Shown piece after piece: positions 18,222 through 26,779 of a stretch of 64,000 bases of DNA (its first letter is position 1; the number at the start of each line of letters is the position of its first letter). Origin of the DNA: Siphonobacter sp. SORGH_AS_0500 (GTDB lineage Bacteria > Bacteroidota > Bacteroidia > Cytophagales > Spirosomataceae). A program made the translations under genes and the position numbers. Location of the stretch: the NCBI RefSeq assembly GCF_002838835.1, contig NZ_NHPP01000003.1, positions 62,001 to 126,000 of the forward strand, in the 5' to 3' direction. The notes under the pieces were generated by a model that saw only the letters and a program-made list of their open reading frames with translations, was not told the origin of the DNA and made no database searches.

Positions 18222-19613
18222 GTGACGTTGATTAAATCTATCTCCGGAATCCGGGGAACCATTGGTGGAAACGTGGGTGAATCCCTAACCCCCGTTGACA
18301 TAGTTAAATTTTCCGCAGCATTCGGAACGTGGTTAAAACTTAATTCTCCCGAGAATAAAAAAATTGTCATTGGACGTGACGCCCGTCTTTCGGGTGAAAT
18401 GGCCGTACGTCTGGTTTCTGCTACTTTGCAGGGACTTGGACTAAATGTGATTGATCTGGGATTATCAACGACTCCAACCGTTGAAATGGCTGTTCCCGCC
18501 GAGCAGGCTGCTGGTGGTATTATTTTAACGGCCAGTCATAATCCGATCCAGTGGAACGCTTTAAAGTTATTAAACGCAAAAGGCGAATTTATTTCAGCCG
18601 AAGAAGGAGCTCAGGTTTTGGCAATTGCTGAGGCAGAATCTTTTTCTTTCGTAGAAGTGAAAAAACTAGGTAGCTACCAGCAGGATGATACCTATCTTCA
18701 GAAGCACATTGATGCTATTCTGGCTCTGCCGCTGGTAGATAAAGAGGCCATCGCTGCGGCTAATTTTAGTATCGTTGTGGACGCCGTCAACTCTTCAGGA
18801 GGGATTGCCGTTCCTATGATTCTGGAAGCTTTGGGGGTAACTAGAATTGTAAAACTTCACTGTGAACCAACGGGTTACTTCGCTCACAACCCTGAGCCCT
18901 TACCCGAACACCTGACCGATATTCGTAAAGAACTTCGTTCAGGAAAGCATAGCCTGGGTATTGTCGTAGATCCTGACGTAGATCGTCTGGCGTTTGTGGC
19001 TGAAGATGGCGAACCTTTCGGTGAAGAATACACGCTGGTTGCTGTCGCGGATTACATCCTCAAAAACAACGTAGGTAATACGGTTTCAAACCTTTCATCG
19101 ACTGTTGCTTTGCGAGATGTTACCCAAAAAGCCGGTGGTACTCATTACTCGGCTGCCGTTGGCGAAGTGAACGTAGTTACCAAAATGAAAGAAGTAGGAG
19201 CCGTGATTGGTGGTGAAGGAAATGGCGGTATCATTTACCCTGAGCTTCACTACGGACGCGATGCATTGGTAGGAATTGCCCTCTTTCTGACGCACTTAGC
19301 TAAGTTTGGTAAATCTGTTTCGATGCTGCGTCGTTCCTATCCAAATTATTATATCTCAAAAAACAAGATTGAGTTAACGCCAGAACTGAACGTTGATGTA
19401 GTGCTGGAGCGAATTCAAAGCAAATACGCTCGTCAGCCGATTAATAGCGAAGACGGGGTAAAAATTGAGTTTGGTAACGAATGGGTTCACTTACGTAAGT
19501 CAAATACCGAACCCATCATTCGGATTTATTCAGAATCTGACTTTATGACGAAAGCAGAAAATCTGGCTAAAAAGATTATTCAGGATATTAAAGAAGTAGT
19601 TGCTACGCTTTAA
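18222..19613 (+). CDS. glmM: Phosphoglucosamine mutase
   Basis: A 463-residue enzyme of the alpha-D-phosphohexomutase family, converting glucosamine-6-phosphate to glucosamine-1-phosphate for UDP-GlcNAc. It has the N-terminal SISGIRGTIGG, the active-site serine loop LTASHNPIQWNALK, the metal loop DPDVDRLAF, the sugar-binding GGEGNGG and the phosphate-binding RKSNTEPIIRIY. The start is GTG at 18222, which gives the expected N-terminus. The length is normal. It is closed by a strong terminator. Confidence 0.93.
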   Translation: MTLIKSISGIRGTIGGNVGESLTPVDIVKFSAAFGTWLKLNSPENKKIVIGRDARLSGEMAVRLVSATLQGLGLNVIDLGLSTTPTVEMAVPAEQAAGGIILTASHNPIQWNALKLLNAKGEFISAEEGAQVLAIAEAESFSFVEVKKLGSYQQDDTYLQKHIDAILALPLVDKEAIAAANFSIVVDAVNSSGGIAVPMILEALGVTRIVKLHCEPTGYFAHNPEPLPEHLTDIRKELRSGKHSLGIVVDPDVDRLAFVAEDGEPFGEEYTLVAVADYILKNNVGNTVSNLSSTVALRDVTQKAGGTHYSAAVGEVNVVTKMKEVGAVIGGEGNGGIIYPELHYGRDALVGIALFLTHLAKFGKSVSMLRRSYPNYYISKNKIELTPELNVDVVLERIQSKYARQPINSEDGVKIEFGNEWVHLRKSNTEPIIRIYSESDFMTKAENLAKKIIQDIKEVVATL

Positions 19614-19637
19614 TAAGCTTACTTCAGGTGAATAACG

Positions 19638-19672
19638 AAGAAACCCGACGACAACCGTCGGGTTTCTTTTGC
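19638..19672. terminator. Bidirectional terminator between glmM and the small minus-strand gene
   Basis: AAGAAACCCGACG (19638-19650) and its perfect complement (19656-19668) are separated by ACAAC and flanked by A and T tracts, serving both convergent genes. Confidence 0.85.
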
Positions 19673-19688
19673 TTTATAGCTACAGCGA

Positions 19689-19898
19689 CTAGACACCAAT
19701 TTCATGACTTAGTCCAAATGCTTTGGCACTGGCCTGAATGGTTTGCAAGAGCTCGGTATAACTAAAAATGCGTCCCTCGATATAATCCCGTTCGGATGGA
19801 TCACAGAAGGCCAGGCGATCCCGAAGTTCGTGGATGCCACTATGAACTGTAATGAGTACATCGTGAATGAATTCCAGGTATGTTTCGGGCTGCTGCAT
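19689..19898 (-). CDS. Small hypothetical protein (69 aa)
   Basis: A predicted mostly helical, acidic 69-residue protein (MQQPETYLEFIHDVLITVHS, then HELRDRL and YIEGRIFSYTELLQTIQAS). No signal peptide or membrane segment is visible and I do not recognise the family. The start lies five bases after the HAD phosphatase stop, so the two are probably one transcript, ended by the shared terminator. The tight spacing and terminator support it as real. Confidence 0.55.
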   Translation of the reverse strand: MQQPETYLEFIHDVLITVHSGIHELRDRLAFCDPSERDYIEGRIFSYTELLQTIQASAKAFGLSHEIGV

Positions 19899-19903
19899 GG
19901 ATA

Positions 19904-20584
19904 TTATCGGTTAACAACGGCTTCAAAATGATTCCAGTCAATTTCCCGGAAGTCGGCAATGACCGCCGAAGTAATGGGTGCGAGTTCGTCTTCGCTGTGA
20001 CTGGTAGAGACCCCAATGACGGGCATACCTGCCGCTTTCCCAGCCTGAATTCCCAATAAGGCGTCTTCAAAAACAACGCAATTTTTGGGATGAACTCCTA
20101 CTAACTCCGCTGCTTTCAGGTAAATATCGGGAGCAGGCTTGCCATTCTGAACCATCGAAGCATCGACCACTACATCAAAAAGTGGACGTAAGCCCGTTCC
20201 ATCCAGCGTGAACGCTACGTTTTCGATAGGAGCAGAAGTGGCTACGGCACATTTTACCCCGTGTTCACGTAAGACATTTAGAAAGCCAATCAAACCCTCG
20301 GCAGGTTCCAGGTGAGGGCCATAATTGTTCCGATACATTTCTTCTTTTTCAATGGACATCTCCCGAAGTTCTTCGGCTGAAGGCTCACGACCCAGCAGAA
20401 ACGCAAAAGAATCGAATGAGTTTTTGCCATTGAGCTGGGTATAATACATCTCCTTACTGAAAGCAAACCCGTGAGCTTCACAGAATATACGCCAGGCAGT
20501 TTCGTGGTAAGGCATATTATTGACAATCACGCCGTCCATGTCAAAGAGAGCGGCAAGGGTAGTGGGATCAGGTAAAATACTCAT
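19904..20584 (-). CDS. HAD-superfamily phosphatase (beta-phosphoglucomutase-like)
   Basis: A 226-residue HAD hydrolase. Motif I is FDMDGVIVNNMPYHE with the nucleophile and acid aspartates, motif II is CAVATSAP, motif III is the Lys in QNGKPAPDIYL, and motif IV is VVFEDALLGIQAGKAAG. The helical cap after motif I (residues ~20-85) places it with beta-PGM-type subfamily I enzymes, which act on small sugar phosphates. Mutase versus phosphatase activity cannot be separated from sequence. It is first of a two-gene unit. Confidence 0.88.
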   Translation of the reverse strand: MSILPDPTTLAALFDMDGVIVNNMPYHETAWRIFCEAHGFAFSKEMYYTQLNGKNSFDSFAFLLGREPSAEELREMSIEKEEMYRNNYGPHLEPAEGLIGFLNVLREHGVKCAVATSAPIENVAFTLDGTGLRPLFDVVVDASMVQNGKPAPDIYLKAAELVGVHPKNCVVFEDALLGIQAGKAAGMPVIGVSTSHSEDELAPITSAVIADFREIDWNHFEAVVNR

Positions 20585-20990
20585 GCAATGAATGTTTTGA
20601 GAAATTATCTAAAATGTATAATCGTAAAACCATACTACGAGTGATGGTTTCTGAAACCTTTACCGATTAAGCATCGGAAGGTTTCTCTGTTCATCTGCGA
20701 CGCTCAGCGTTACAAACGCTCTTTTTTGCGTAATCCGAGTTGGAAACGCGGAATAACGCCTGATAAAAAGTACATAGAGAAAACGAGCAGGCTCCTTCGT
20801 TCTGGATGACAGTGAGGAATGAAAATGCTTCCTCGAATGAATGGAGAGAGAATGCACGGTCTCTCTATTTCATTAAAATGTCTTTTTCAGACTAGTCTCT
20901 AAAATCAGGAAACAAAAAATCGGTACCACTTCGGTCGAAGTGATCGCTGAATAAATGCAAGAAACAAAGAAATGCGTAAGGAGGAATAGA
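20585..20990. other. Intergenic region with repeat-like debris
   Basis: These ~400 bases carry no credible gene. Segments such as GAGCAGGCTCCTTCG followed by GATGACAGTGAGG recall the interspersed repeats elsewhere in the window but align only loosely, so I take the region as decayed repeat sequence. Confidence 0.35.
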
Positions 20991-21758
20991 TTATTCCAGG
21001 GTAATTTTCAGCCCATCATACGCCAGATGCACGTGTGGAGGTAGCTCGGCCTCAACAGCCGCGTGTAGTCCCATGTTGTGGCTAATGTGAGTAAGGTAAG
21101 CGGTTTCGGGCTGAACCCGCTCAATTACTTCCAGAGCTTCTGGTAAGGTATAATGCGAAAGATGTTTGGGGCCTTTATGCAAGGCATTAATAACCATAAC
21201 CCGCGTACCTTTCAGCTTTTCCAGTTCTTCTTCCGCAATAAAATTAGCGTCAGTAATGTAGGAGAAATCGCCAATCCGGTAACCAAAGACGGGTAGCTTA
21301 TGATGCATGACCTGAATGGGTGTGAGGGTGAGACCTAACACTTCAAAAGGTTCGTTCTGAATGGGATTTAGTTCCAGACGGGGAATGCCAGGATATTTTT
21401 TTTCAGCGAAAGCATAGGCAAATTCAACTTTAATCTGCTCCAGTACTTCAGGCTGACCATACAGAGGAATATCCGAATTCTGACGGAAATTGAAAGGGCG
21501 TACATCATCCAGACCAGCCGTGTGATCTTTGTGAGCATGCGTAAACACAACCGCATCCAGATGCAGAATATGCTCCCGAAGCATTTGCATGCGAAAATCT
21601 GGTCCGGTATCAAAAACCAGACTACGACCTTCGACTTCCACGTGAATGGAAACGCGTAGACGCTTATCCCGAAAATCAAGCGAACGGCAGACCACACAGT
21701 CGCATCCAATGACCGGAACGCCTTGAGAAGTACCCGTACCAAGGAAAGTGACTTGCAT
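20991..21758 (-). CDS. MBL-fold metallohydrolase (PhnP-like)
   Basis: A 255-residue metallo-beta-lactamase-fold protein. N-terminal GTGTSQGVPVIGCDCVVC carries a pair of Cys seen in PhnP/lipoate-type MBL proteins. The metal motif is THAHKDHTAGLDD; further ligands are in VMHHKLPVFGY, ITDANFI and LTHISHNMG. The closest characterised relative is PhnP, a cyclic phosphodiesterase, but no phn genes are nearby, so substrate is open. The frame is complete. Confidence 0.88.
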   Translation of the reverse strand: MQVTFLGTGTSQGVPVIGCDCVVCRSLDFRDKRLRVSIHVEVEGRSLVFDTGPDFRMQMLREHILHLDAVVFTHAHKDHTAGLDDVRPFNFRQNSDIPLYGQPEVLEQIKVEFAYAFAEKKYPGIPRLELNPIQNEPFEVLGLTLTPIQVMHHKLPVFGYRIGDFSYITDANFIAEEELEKLKGTRVMVINALHKGPKHLSHYTLPEALEVIERVQPETAYLTHISHNMGLHAAVEAELPPHVHLAYDGLKITLE

Positions 21759-21770
21759 ACAAAACAGGCA

Positions 21771-21798
21771 AAGATGAGCGGAAGCTTCCGCTCATCTT
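21771..21798 (-). terminator. Perfect palindrome after the receiver gene
   Basis: A 28-base perfect palindrome built on AAGATGAGCGGAAG lies 35 bases after the receiver stop and 12 before the MBL start. The following minus-strand bases are only moderately T-rich. It may terminate the receiver transcript or bind a dimeric regulator. Confidence 0.45.
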
Positions 21799-21833
21799 CT
21801 AAAGAATGATGGATAAATCGAGGTAGAAAAAAA

Positions 21834-22220
21834 CTATTCTACAACGCCACCCGTGTATTCACGAACTTTAGCTACGAGAGCATCAAAGTTAAGGGGCTTG
21901 ATCAGAATGTCGTCAAAACCAGCAGACTTGAACTCCTCGGGAGAATAATTGCGGGCATTACCTGTGATGGCAAGAATAGGGGTTTTGGCCTTGTTTGCAT
22001 CGGGTAATTTCCGAATCTGACGGGCACATTCCATTCCATCCATAACGGGCATGTTGATGTCTAACAACACCACGTCATAATTTTCTTTTTCAAGGAGTTG
22101 TAAAACTTGCTCGCCGTTTTTCACGGAAGTAATCTCGAAATTCTGAAATTCCAGGATTTTCTTAGCCAGGTTTTGAATGACGGAGCTATCTTCAGCAATA
22201 AGAACGCGTTTGAAGGCCAT
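21834..22220 (-). CDS. Stand-alone receiver-domain response regulator
   Basis: The 128-residue protein is only a CheY-like receiver: acidic ED near residues 10-11, phospho-acceptor Asp in VVLLDINMPVMDG, switch residue in ILAITGNA and conserved Lys in ILIKPLN. With no output domain it probably works by protein contact or as a phosphorelay intermediate, for example with the hybrid kinases in this window. No kinase gene is adjacent. Confidence 0.92.
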   Translation of the reverse strand: MAFKRVLIAEDSSVIQNLAKKILEFQNFEITSVKNGEQVLQLLEKENYDVVLLDINMPVMDGMECARQIRKLPDANKAKTPILAITGNARNYSPEEFKSAGFDDILIKPLNFDALVAKVREYTGGVVE

Positions 22221-22472
22221 TGTCGAAATATTGGGTTTCGGAGTAAAATGATAAAGCGAAATAACAGCTAATTACCGGAGAACCTTCAAAAAAATAAAAA
22301 GGAATCGTCCTGTCCTGTGGGTGTATTTCCAAAAACGTAAAGATAAAGTCGTGGTTGACAGTAGCTTGTCTTTCAGAAAAACAAATAAAAATAATCAGCG
22401 GGTCTACAGGTCATCCTGTTACATTACCTACAGGACTTTATGTACCTTCTGATACCCTATCTAACCAAAAAT

Positions 22473-22802
22473 TTAACCCTGAAGTTTCGGGTTATTCAAA
22501 TGCCGGGTCGCGTCGCGGATGTTTTTCTTTTCGAGGTTACGCTCAAAAGCTTCCGTCAGATTAATTCCGGTTTGATTAGCCAGACAGATTAATACCCAGA
22601 GGACATCAGCCATTTCATCGCCGAGATCTTTGCCTTTGTCGGATTCCTTTTCGGATTGTTCTCCGTAGCGGCGAGCCATAATCCGGGCCATTTCGCCGAC
22701 TTCCTCCATCAGAATAGCCGTGTTGGTTAACTCATTAAAGTAACGAACACCGACGGTTGTAATCCATTCGTCTACGGTTTTCTGAGCTTCTTCTAAGGTC
22801 AT
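22473..22802 (-). CDS. MazG-like nucleotide pyrophosphohydrolase
   Basis: A 109-residue all-alpha NTP pyrophosphatase-like protein with the magnesium motif EEVGEMARI, then DLGDEMADVLWVLICLA (the ExxE...ExxD pattern). The family hydrolyses NTPs or dNTPs to monophosphates and pyrophosphate, often as house-cleaning enzymes. Its ATG begins directly after the dtd stop, so the two are co-transcribed as a quality-control pair. Confidence 0.88.
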   Translation of the reverse strand: MTLEEAQKTVDEWITTVGVRYFNELTNTAILMEEVGEMARIMARRYGEQSEKESDKGKDLGDEMADVLWVLICLANQTGINLTEAFERNLEKKNIRDATRHLNNPKLQG

Positions 22803-23255
22803 TTAGATGCGGTTTTTTGAATCTATGATAATCGTAACGGGACCGTCGTTCAACAAGGCGACTTTCATATCCGCCCCAAATTCGCCCGTTTGAATGGATT
22901 GTCCTAACTCTTCTTCCAGTTGGAGAATCATTTTTTCGTACAAAGGAATCGCCACTTCGGGTCGGGCAGCCTCAATGTAACTTGGGCGGTTACCCTTTTT
23001 GGTACTGGCAAATAATGTAAACTGACTGATTAATAGAATATTACCATTGACGGATTTTAAATCCAGATTCATCTTTCCTTCTTCATCCCCAAAAATGCGT
23101 AAGCCCGTAATTTTTCGGGCGAGCCACTGCAAATCTTCTTCCGTATCGGTATGGGTAACGCCCAGTAACACCAGTAAGCCTTGGTCAATCTGACCTTTGA
23201 TGAGTCCATCAATCGTCACAGAAGCCTGAGTAACCCGTTGAATCACTGCAATCAT
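22803..23255 (-). CDS. dtd: D-aminoacyl-tRNA deacylase
   Basis: The 150-residue enzyme has the full DTD signature: N-terminal MIAVIQRVTQASVTIDG, the substrate loop LISQFTLFAS and the C-terminal NDGPVTIIIDS with the cross-subunit Gly-Pro pair. It removes D-amino acids (and glycine from mischarged tRNA) in trans. It is the first gene of the dtd/MazG-like pair. A/C-rich tandem-like DNA lies immediately in front of the start. Confidence 0.95.
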   Translation of the reverse strand: MIAVIQRVTQASVTIDGLIKGQIDQGLLVLLGVTHTDTEEDLQWLARKITGLRIFGDEEGKMNLDLKSVNGNILLISQFTLFASTKKGNRPSYIEAARPEVAIPLYEKMILQLEEELGQSIQTGEFGADMKVALLNDGPVTIIIDSKNRI

Positions 23256-23834
23256 AATTTAGTTTTCAGTTTACGGTTTTCCGTTTTCAGTGGTAGAAAC
23301 GCGATTGCTCGCGTCTGGGTAGGGTTAGTTTTTAGTGATTCTTTTTCAGTTTACCATTACCATACGCCGATCTATTTATTGATGCTTAGTCATTTACGAA
23401 ATGAATTATAGTCTATAAACATGTTTCCTTTTCTCTCAATTAGGTTGTTATCGCTGCTAACGTGGCCGCTGCCAGGCCCGGCCAGCTTTTTCGCTGGCAG
23501 TACTGTGTTTGAGTACTAACAGGTTATGCTGCCAGCCAAACATATCCAGCTTTACTGAAGAGGTAGTCAGGTCATGCCGCTACCAGCTACCAGCGTGGCC
23601 GGCCAGCTTTTTGGCTGGTAACAACAGCTTACTTCACCAAAATAGACCTCATAGCCTAAGTTAGTGCTGCCAGCGAAAAAAGCTGGCAGCGGGTTTGTCG
23701 GTTAATTACTATCAGCGAAAAAGCTGGCCGGGCCACGCTGGCAGCAGTGAACTGGAGACTATTTTTTTGAGAAATAAATTTATTTGATAAACAACTAACA
23801 ACCGCAGCGGCGGCCGCTAACAACTAACAACCCC
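23256..23834. repeat. Intergenic repeat region ahead of dtd
   Basis: This ~580-base gap is repeat DNA. Next to dtd is a CAGTTTACGG/GTTTTCAG low-complexity stretch; a GAAACGCGA...CGCGTCTGGGTAG element lies at 23293-23324; at least four GCTGCCAGC-type palindromes lie between 23468 and 23746; and AACTAACAAC direct repeats lie near 23790-23830. No gene is visible. Confidence 0.6.
23468..23746. repeat. Cluster of GCTGCCAGC/GCTGGCAGC palindromes
   Basis: Four related hairpins lie at about 23468-23502, 23580-23625, 23666-23690 and 23709-23746. The third is a near-perfect hairpin, GCTGCCAGC, a six-A loop region, then GCTGGCAGC. The others add a GTGGCCGGGCC arm. They alternate in orientation like REP/BIME units. 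A fifth relative is at 10047-10082. Confidence 0.65.
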
Positions 23835-25193
23835 TCACCAATTATAAAGCAAATAAGCAATTCCAAAATAGACACTGTAGCCTAGAAAGTCGTTGGCGGT
23901 GGTGATAAAAGGCCCGGAAGCGACAGAGGGGTTAATACCGTATCGATTCAGAATGATGGGCGTAACAGTTCCGGTGAAGGATGAAAGTAATACCACGGCC
24001 ATCAGCGAAACAGCTACCACCAGCGAGAGCTTAACCGGGTGGGAGAGAATCAGATAGGTAATCAGAAATACAAATGCTGCAATCATCACGCCTTTTAGTA
24101 AGGCAACCGTGGCGATTTTAAGCATTCGGGGCCAGAATTCACCCGTAAAACCCGACTTATCGCTCAGAATCTGCACCATGAACGAGGAAGACTGAATACC
24201 TACATTTCCGCCCGTTGAACCGATAATGGGAATAAACAAAGCCAGAGCCGGAACCATCATTAGCAGGTCGTGCTCGAAAATACCGAGGAACTTGGCTGCC
24301 AGCAAACTCCCAATCATACCAATGCCCAGCCAGGGTAAACGCGAACGCGTGATCTTCCAGACGGAATCGTCCTCTTCGACTTCTTCCGAAACCCCGGTAA
24401 TGGCCGCAATATCTTCCTGTGCCTGCTCGGTAATAACATCAATGACGTCATCAATTGTAATTTGTCCAAGTAAGCGTTTCTGAACATTTACTACGGGCAG
24501 GGCGTCCAGGTCATAGCGTCGCATGAGCTCGGCTACGTCTTCGGCGGAATCATAAGTAGAAGTATAAATTACTTCATGATCGTAAATCTGTTCAATGCTG
24601 CTGCCTCGTTTGGCCAGAATAATATCCTTTAGAGAAACAATACCGAGTAAGGTATTCTCGTCGTCAACCACGTAAACCGTGTATACTTTCTCTACCTCTT
24701 CGGCCTGCCGACGAATTTCCTCAACGCATTCCGTAACCGTTTGCCGAACGTTGATTTTTACTAACTCCTTCTGCATCAGCCCTCCGGCTGTGTCGGGCTC
24801 GTACGGTAACAGATCTACAATAAAACGGGCCTGTTCACGGTCTTCAATCAGGGCAATAACTTCCTCCCGAATCCGAACGGATTGCTCGATTAATAAATCA
24901 ACGGCATCGTCCGAGTCCAGCACATTGACGTACCGGGCCATCTGAGCGGAGTCAAACAGAGCCAGTAAGTCCCGACGAATACTGGCATCCATTTCCGCCA
25001 GAATTTCGGCTCCCGTTTCAATATCTAGCAATTGAAGCACATAGTAAGCCTGCTCGGGTTCGAGTTCACTCAGTAATACCGAGATATCCGCCGAAAACAG
25101 ATGCTCCAGTTCCAGCCGAATAAAAACCTCATCTCGTTGATCAACGGCGTTACTTAGCTGTTCAACATACTCTTTAGTAAGCTCGAAAGCCAT
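23835..25193 (-). CDS. mgtE: Magnesium transporter MgtE
   Basis: A 452-residue protein with the MgtE layout: an acidic N-terminal superhelix (about 1-125), two CBS domains (about 130-255, including EQIYDHEVIYTSTYDSAEDV), a connecting helix, and five membrane helices from ~285 on, with PALALFIPIIGSTGGNVGIQ and ANDFLGYSVYFGIA in the pore region. It forms Mg2+-gated homodimeric channels. The start codon gives the usual N-terminus. It is probably transcribed just after rsmA (53-base gap). Confidence 0.95.
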   Translation of the reverse strand: MAFELTKEYVEQLSNAVDQRDEVFIRLELEHLFSADISVLLSELEPEQAYYVLQLLDIETGAEILAEMDASIRRDLLALFDSAQMARYVNVLDSDDAVDLLIEQSVRIREEVIALIEDREQARFIVDLLPYEPDTAGGLMQKELVKINVRQTVTECVEEIRRQAEEVEKVYTVYVVDDENTLLGIVSLKDIILAKRGSSIEQIYDHEVIYTSTYDSAEDVAELMRRYDLDALPVVNVQKRLLGQITIDDVIDVITEQAQEDIAAITGVSEEVEEDDSVWKITRSRLPWLGIGMIGSLLAAKFLGIFEHDLLMMVPALALFIPIIGSTGGNVGIQSSSFMVQILSDKSGFTGEFWPRMLKIATVALLKGVMIAAFVFLITYLILSHPVKLSLVVAVSLMAVVLLSSFTGTVTPIILNRYGINPSVASGPFITTANDFLGYSVYFGIAYLLYNW

Positions 25194-25246
25194 ACAAAAG
25201 GGGCTATTTGAAGGGTGGAAGAAAGGATAAAAAAGTGGTCAGGAAC

Positions 25247-26026
25247 TTAAGGCTGAGCTTTTTTGGCCTGTTGGATGGTTTGCGTGATGTCCACAAATTC
25301 GGCTACCCCTAACTGTTCGGCCCGTTTATCCAGCAAAGGATGATCGAAGATCACACCGATGGGCTTAAGAGCGTTTCGAAGCGTCTTGCGGCGTTGGTTA
25401 AAAGCCGTTTTTACGACATTAAAAAACAGTTTCTCATCACAGGCTAACTCGGCTACGGCGTTGCGTTCCAGACGAATTACGCCGGATTGTACTTTTGGTG
25501 GAGGATCAAATGCTCCGGGAGGAACGGTGAAGTGATACTTAATGTCGTAAAAAGCTTGAAGTAACACGCTTAAAATGCCGTAATCCCGGCTCCCCGGAGG
25601 TGAGGCAATGCGTTGAGCTACTTCTTTTTGTAGCATGCAAACAACCTCGGGAATCAGATCCCGGTGTTCGAGCACCTTAAAGAAAATCTGGCTGGAAATG
25701 TTATACGGAAAGTTTCCAATCACCCCAAAAGGCTCCGTGGAGAACGTGTTGAGATTCCAGCGTAAAAAATCGTAGTTATGAATTCGGGGTGATAACTCCG
25801 GGAAATGGACGTTCAGGTAATCCACCGACTCGCGGTCAATTTCCACGACGTGCGTTTCAAACTGCGGTTTCTTCAGCAGAAACTGCGTTAATACTCCCAT
25901 CCCCGGACCGATTTCCAGTACCGTGCGGTAGTTCTGATATCCCGACAGCAAATCAGCAATTCGCTCGCAAGCGTGTAAGTCGCGGAGGAAATGTTGCCCT
26001 AAATGCTTTTTTGCTTTTACTTTCAT
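25247..26026 (-). CDS. rsmA: 16S rRNA dimethyladenosine transferase
   Basis: A 259-residue methyltransferase with the RsmA/KsgA motifs: KKHLGQHFLRD at the N-terminus, SAM-binding EIGPGMGVLTQ, the acidic VVEIDRES, catalytic GNFPYNISSQIF and a C-terminal helical domain with AFNQRRKTLRNAL. It dimethylates two adjacent adenines in the 3' hairpin of 16S rRNA during 30S maturation. The length is normal. Confidence 0.96.
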   Translation of the reverse strand: MKVKAKKHLGQHFLRDLHACERIADLLSGYQNYRTVLEIGPGMGVLTQFLLKKPQFETHVVEIDRESVDYLNVHFPELSPRIHNYDFLRWNLNTFSTEPFGVIGNFPYNISSQIFFKVLEHRDLIPEVVCMLQKEVAQRIASPPGSRDYGILSVLLQAFYDIKYHFTVPPGAFDPPPKVQSGVIRLERNAVAELACDEKLFFNVVKTAFNQRRKTLRNALKPIGVIFDHPLLDKRAEQLGVAEFVDITQTIQQAKKAQP

Positions 26027-26238
26027 TCAAGAAGTTAGTAAAATATTCAGTCGTGCTTCCTTCTGAATACGAATCCTGGCTTGTTACTGAACTCAAAAAC
26101 TGGATTTAATCTTTAATAAAAAGAATTAAATTTAGATAGACTTTAGTTTAGTTTGAAAGCCGTTATTGAAATGTAGGCCAAAATTACCCTGATTTTTGTA
26201 GTTTTAACGAAAATGGGACGTTATAATCCGTAAATCAG

Positions 26239-26727
26239 ATGCTGATACCTGAGTATATCGCATTTTACGAATCGCCGCTGGGTTGGATGGAATTGAAAGC
26301 TTCGGCAGAACAGTTACATTCGGCACGGTTTGTAACGACAAAAGGCCAGCAGAGGCTAACGCCACTACTGAAGGATGCTCAGCGACAATTGCAGGAATAT
26401 TTCGTTGGAAAACGGAAGGATTTTGACCTGCCGCTGTATCTGAACGGAACGGCTTTTCAACAGAGCGTCTGGCAGCAATTGCGGAAGTTACCCTACGCCG
26501 AAACGATTTCCTACATCAATCTGGCCCGCACGATGGGCGATGAAAAAGCGACCCGAGCCGTAGCGGCGGCTAATGCCAAGAACCAGATTGCTTTGATTGT
26601 TCCCTGTCATCGGGTGATTGGTTCGGATGGAAAACCCGTAGGTTACGCCTGGGAAATCTGGCGGAAACATTGGCTGTTGCAACACGAACAGCGAAATGCA
26701 GAGAAAGGCCAATTGTCATTATTTTAA
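26239..26727 (+). CDS. ogt: Methylated-DNA--[protein]-cysteine S-methyltransferase
   Basis: A 162-residue DNA repair protein with active-site PCHRVIGSDG, the helix-turn-helix region FQQSVWQQLRKLPYAETISY, and the Asn hinge AAANAKN. It transfers the methyl of O6-methylguanine to its Cys in a suicide reaction. It lacks the AraC-like Ada domain, so it is the Ogt form. It is followed 52 bases later by the hybrid kinase gene, with no obvious link. Confidence 0.93.
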   Translation: MLIPEYIAFYESPLGWMELKASAEQLHSARFVTTKGQQRLTPLLKDAQRQLQEYFVGKRKDFDLPLYLNGTAFQQSVWQQLRKLPYAETISYINLARTMGDEKATRAVAAANAKNQIALIVPCHRVIGSDGKPVGYAWEIWRKHWLLQHEQRNAEKGQLSLF

Positions 26728-26779
26728 AACGAAAAAGCTAAACGTCTGCGATTAACCGGGCGTTTTATCATCATAACAC

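Noticed and set aside
20660..20857. Minus-strand frame of 65 codons between HAD and MBL genes
   Set aside because: Low-complexity, His/Ser/Arg-rich translation of repeat-like intergenic DNA with no support from context.
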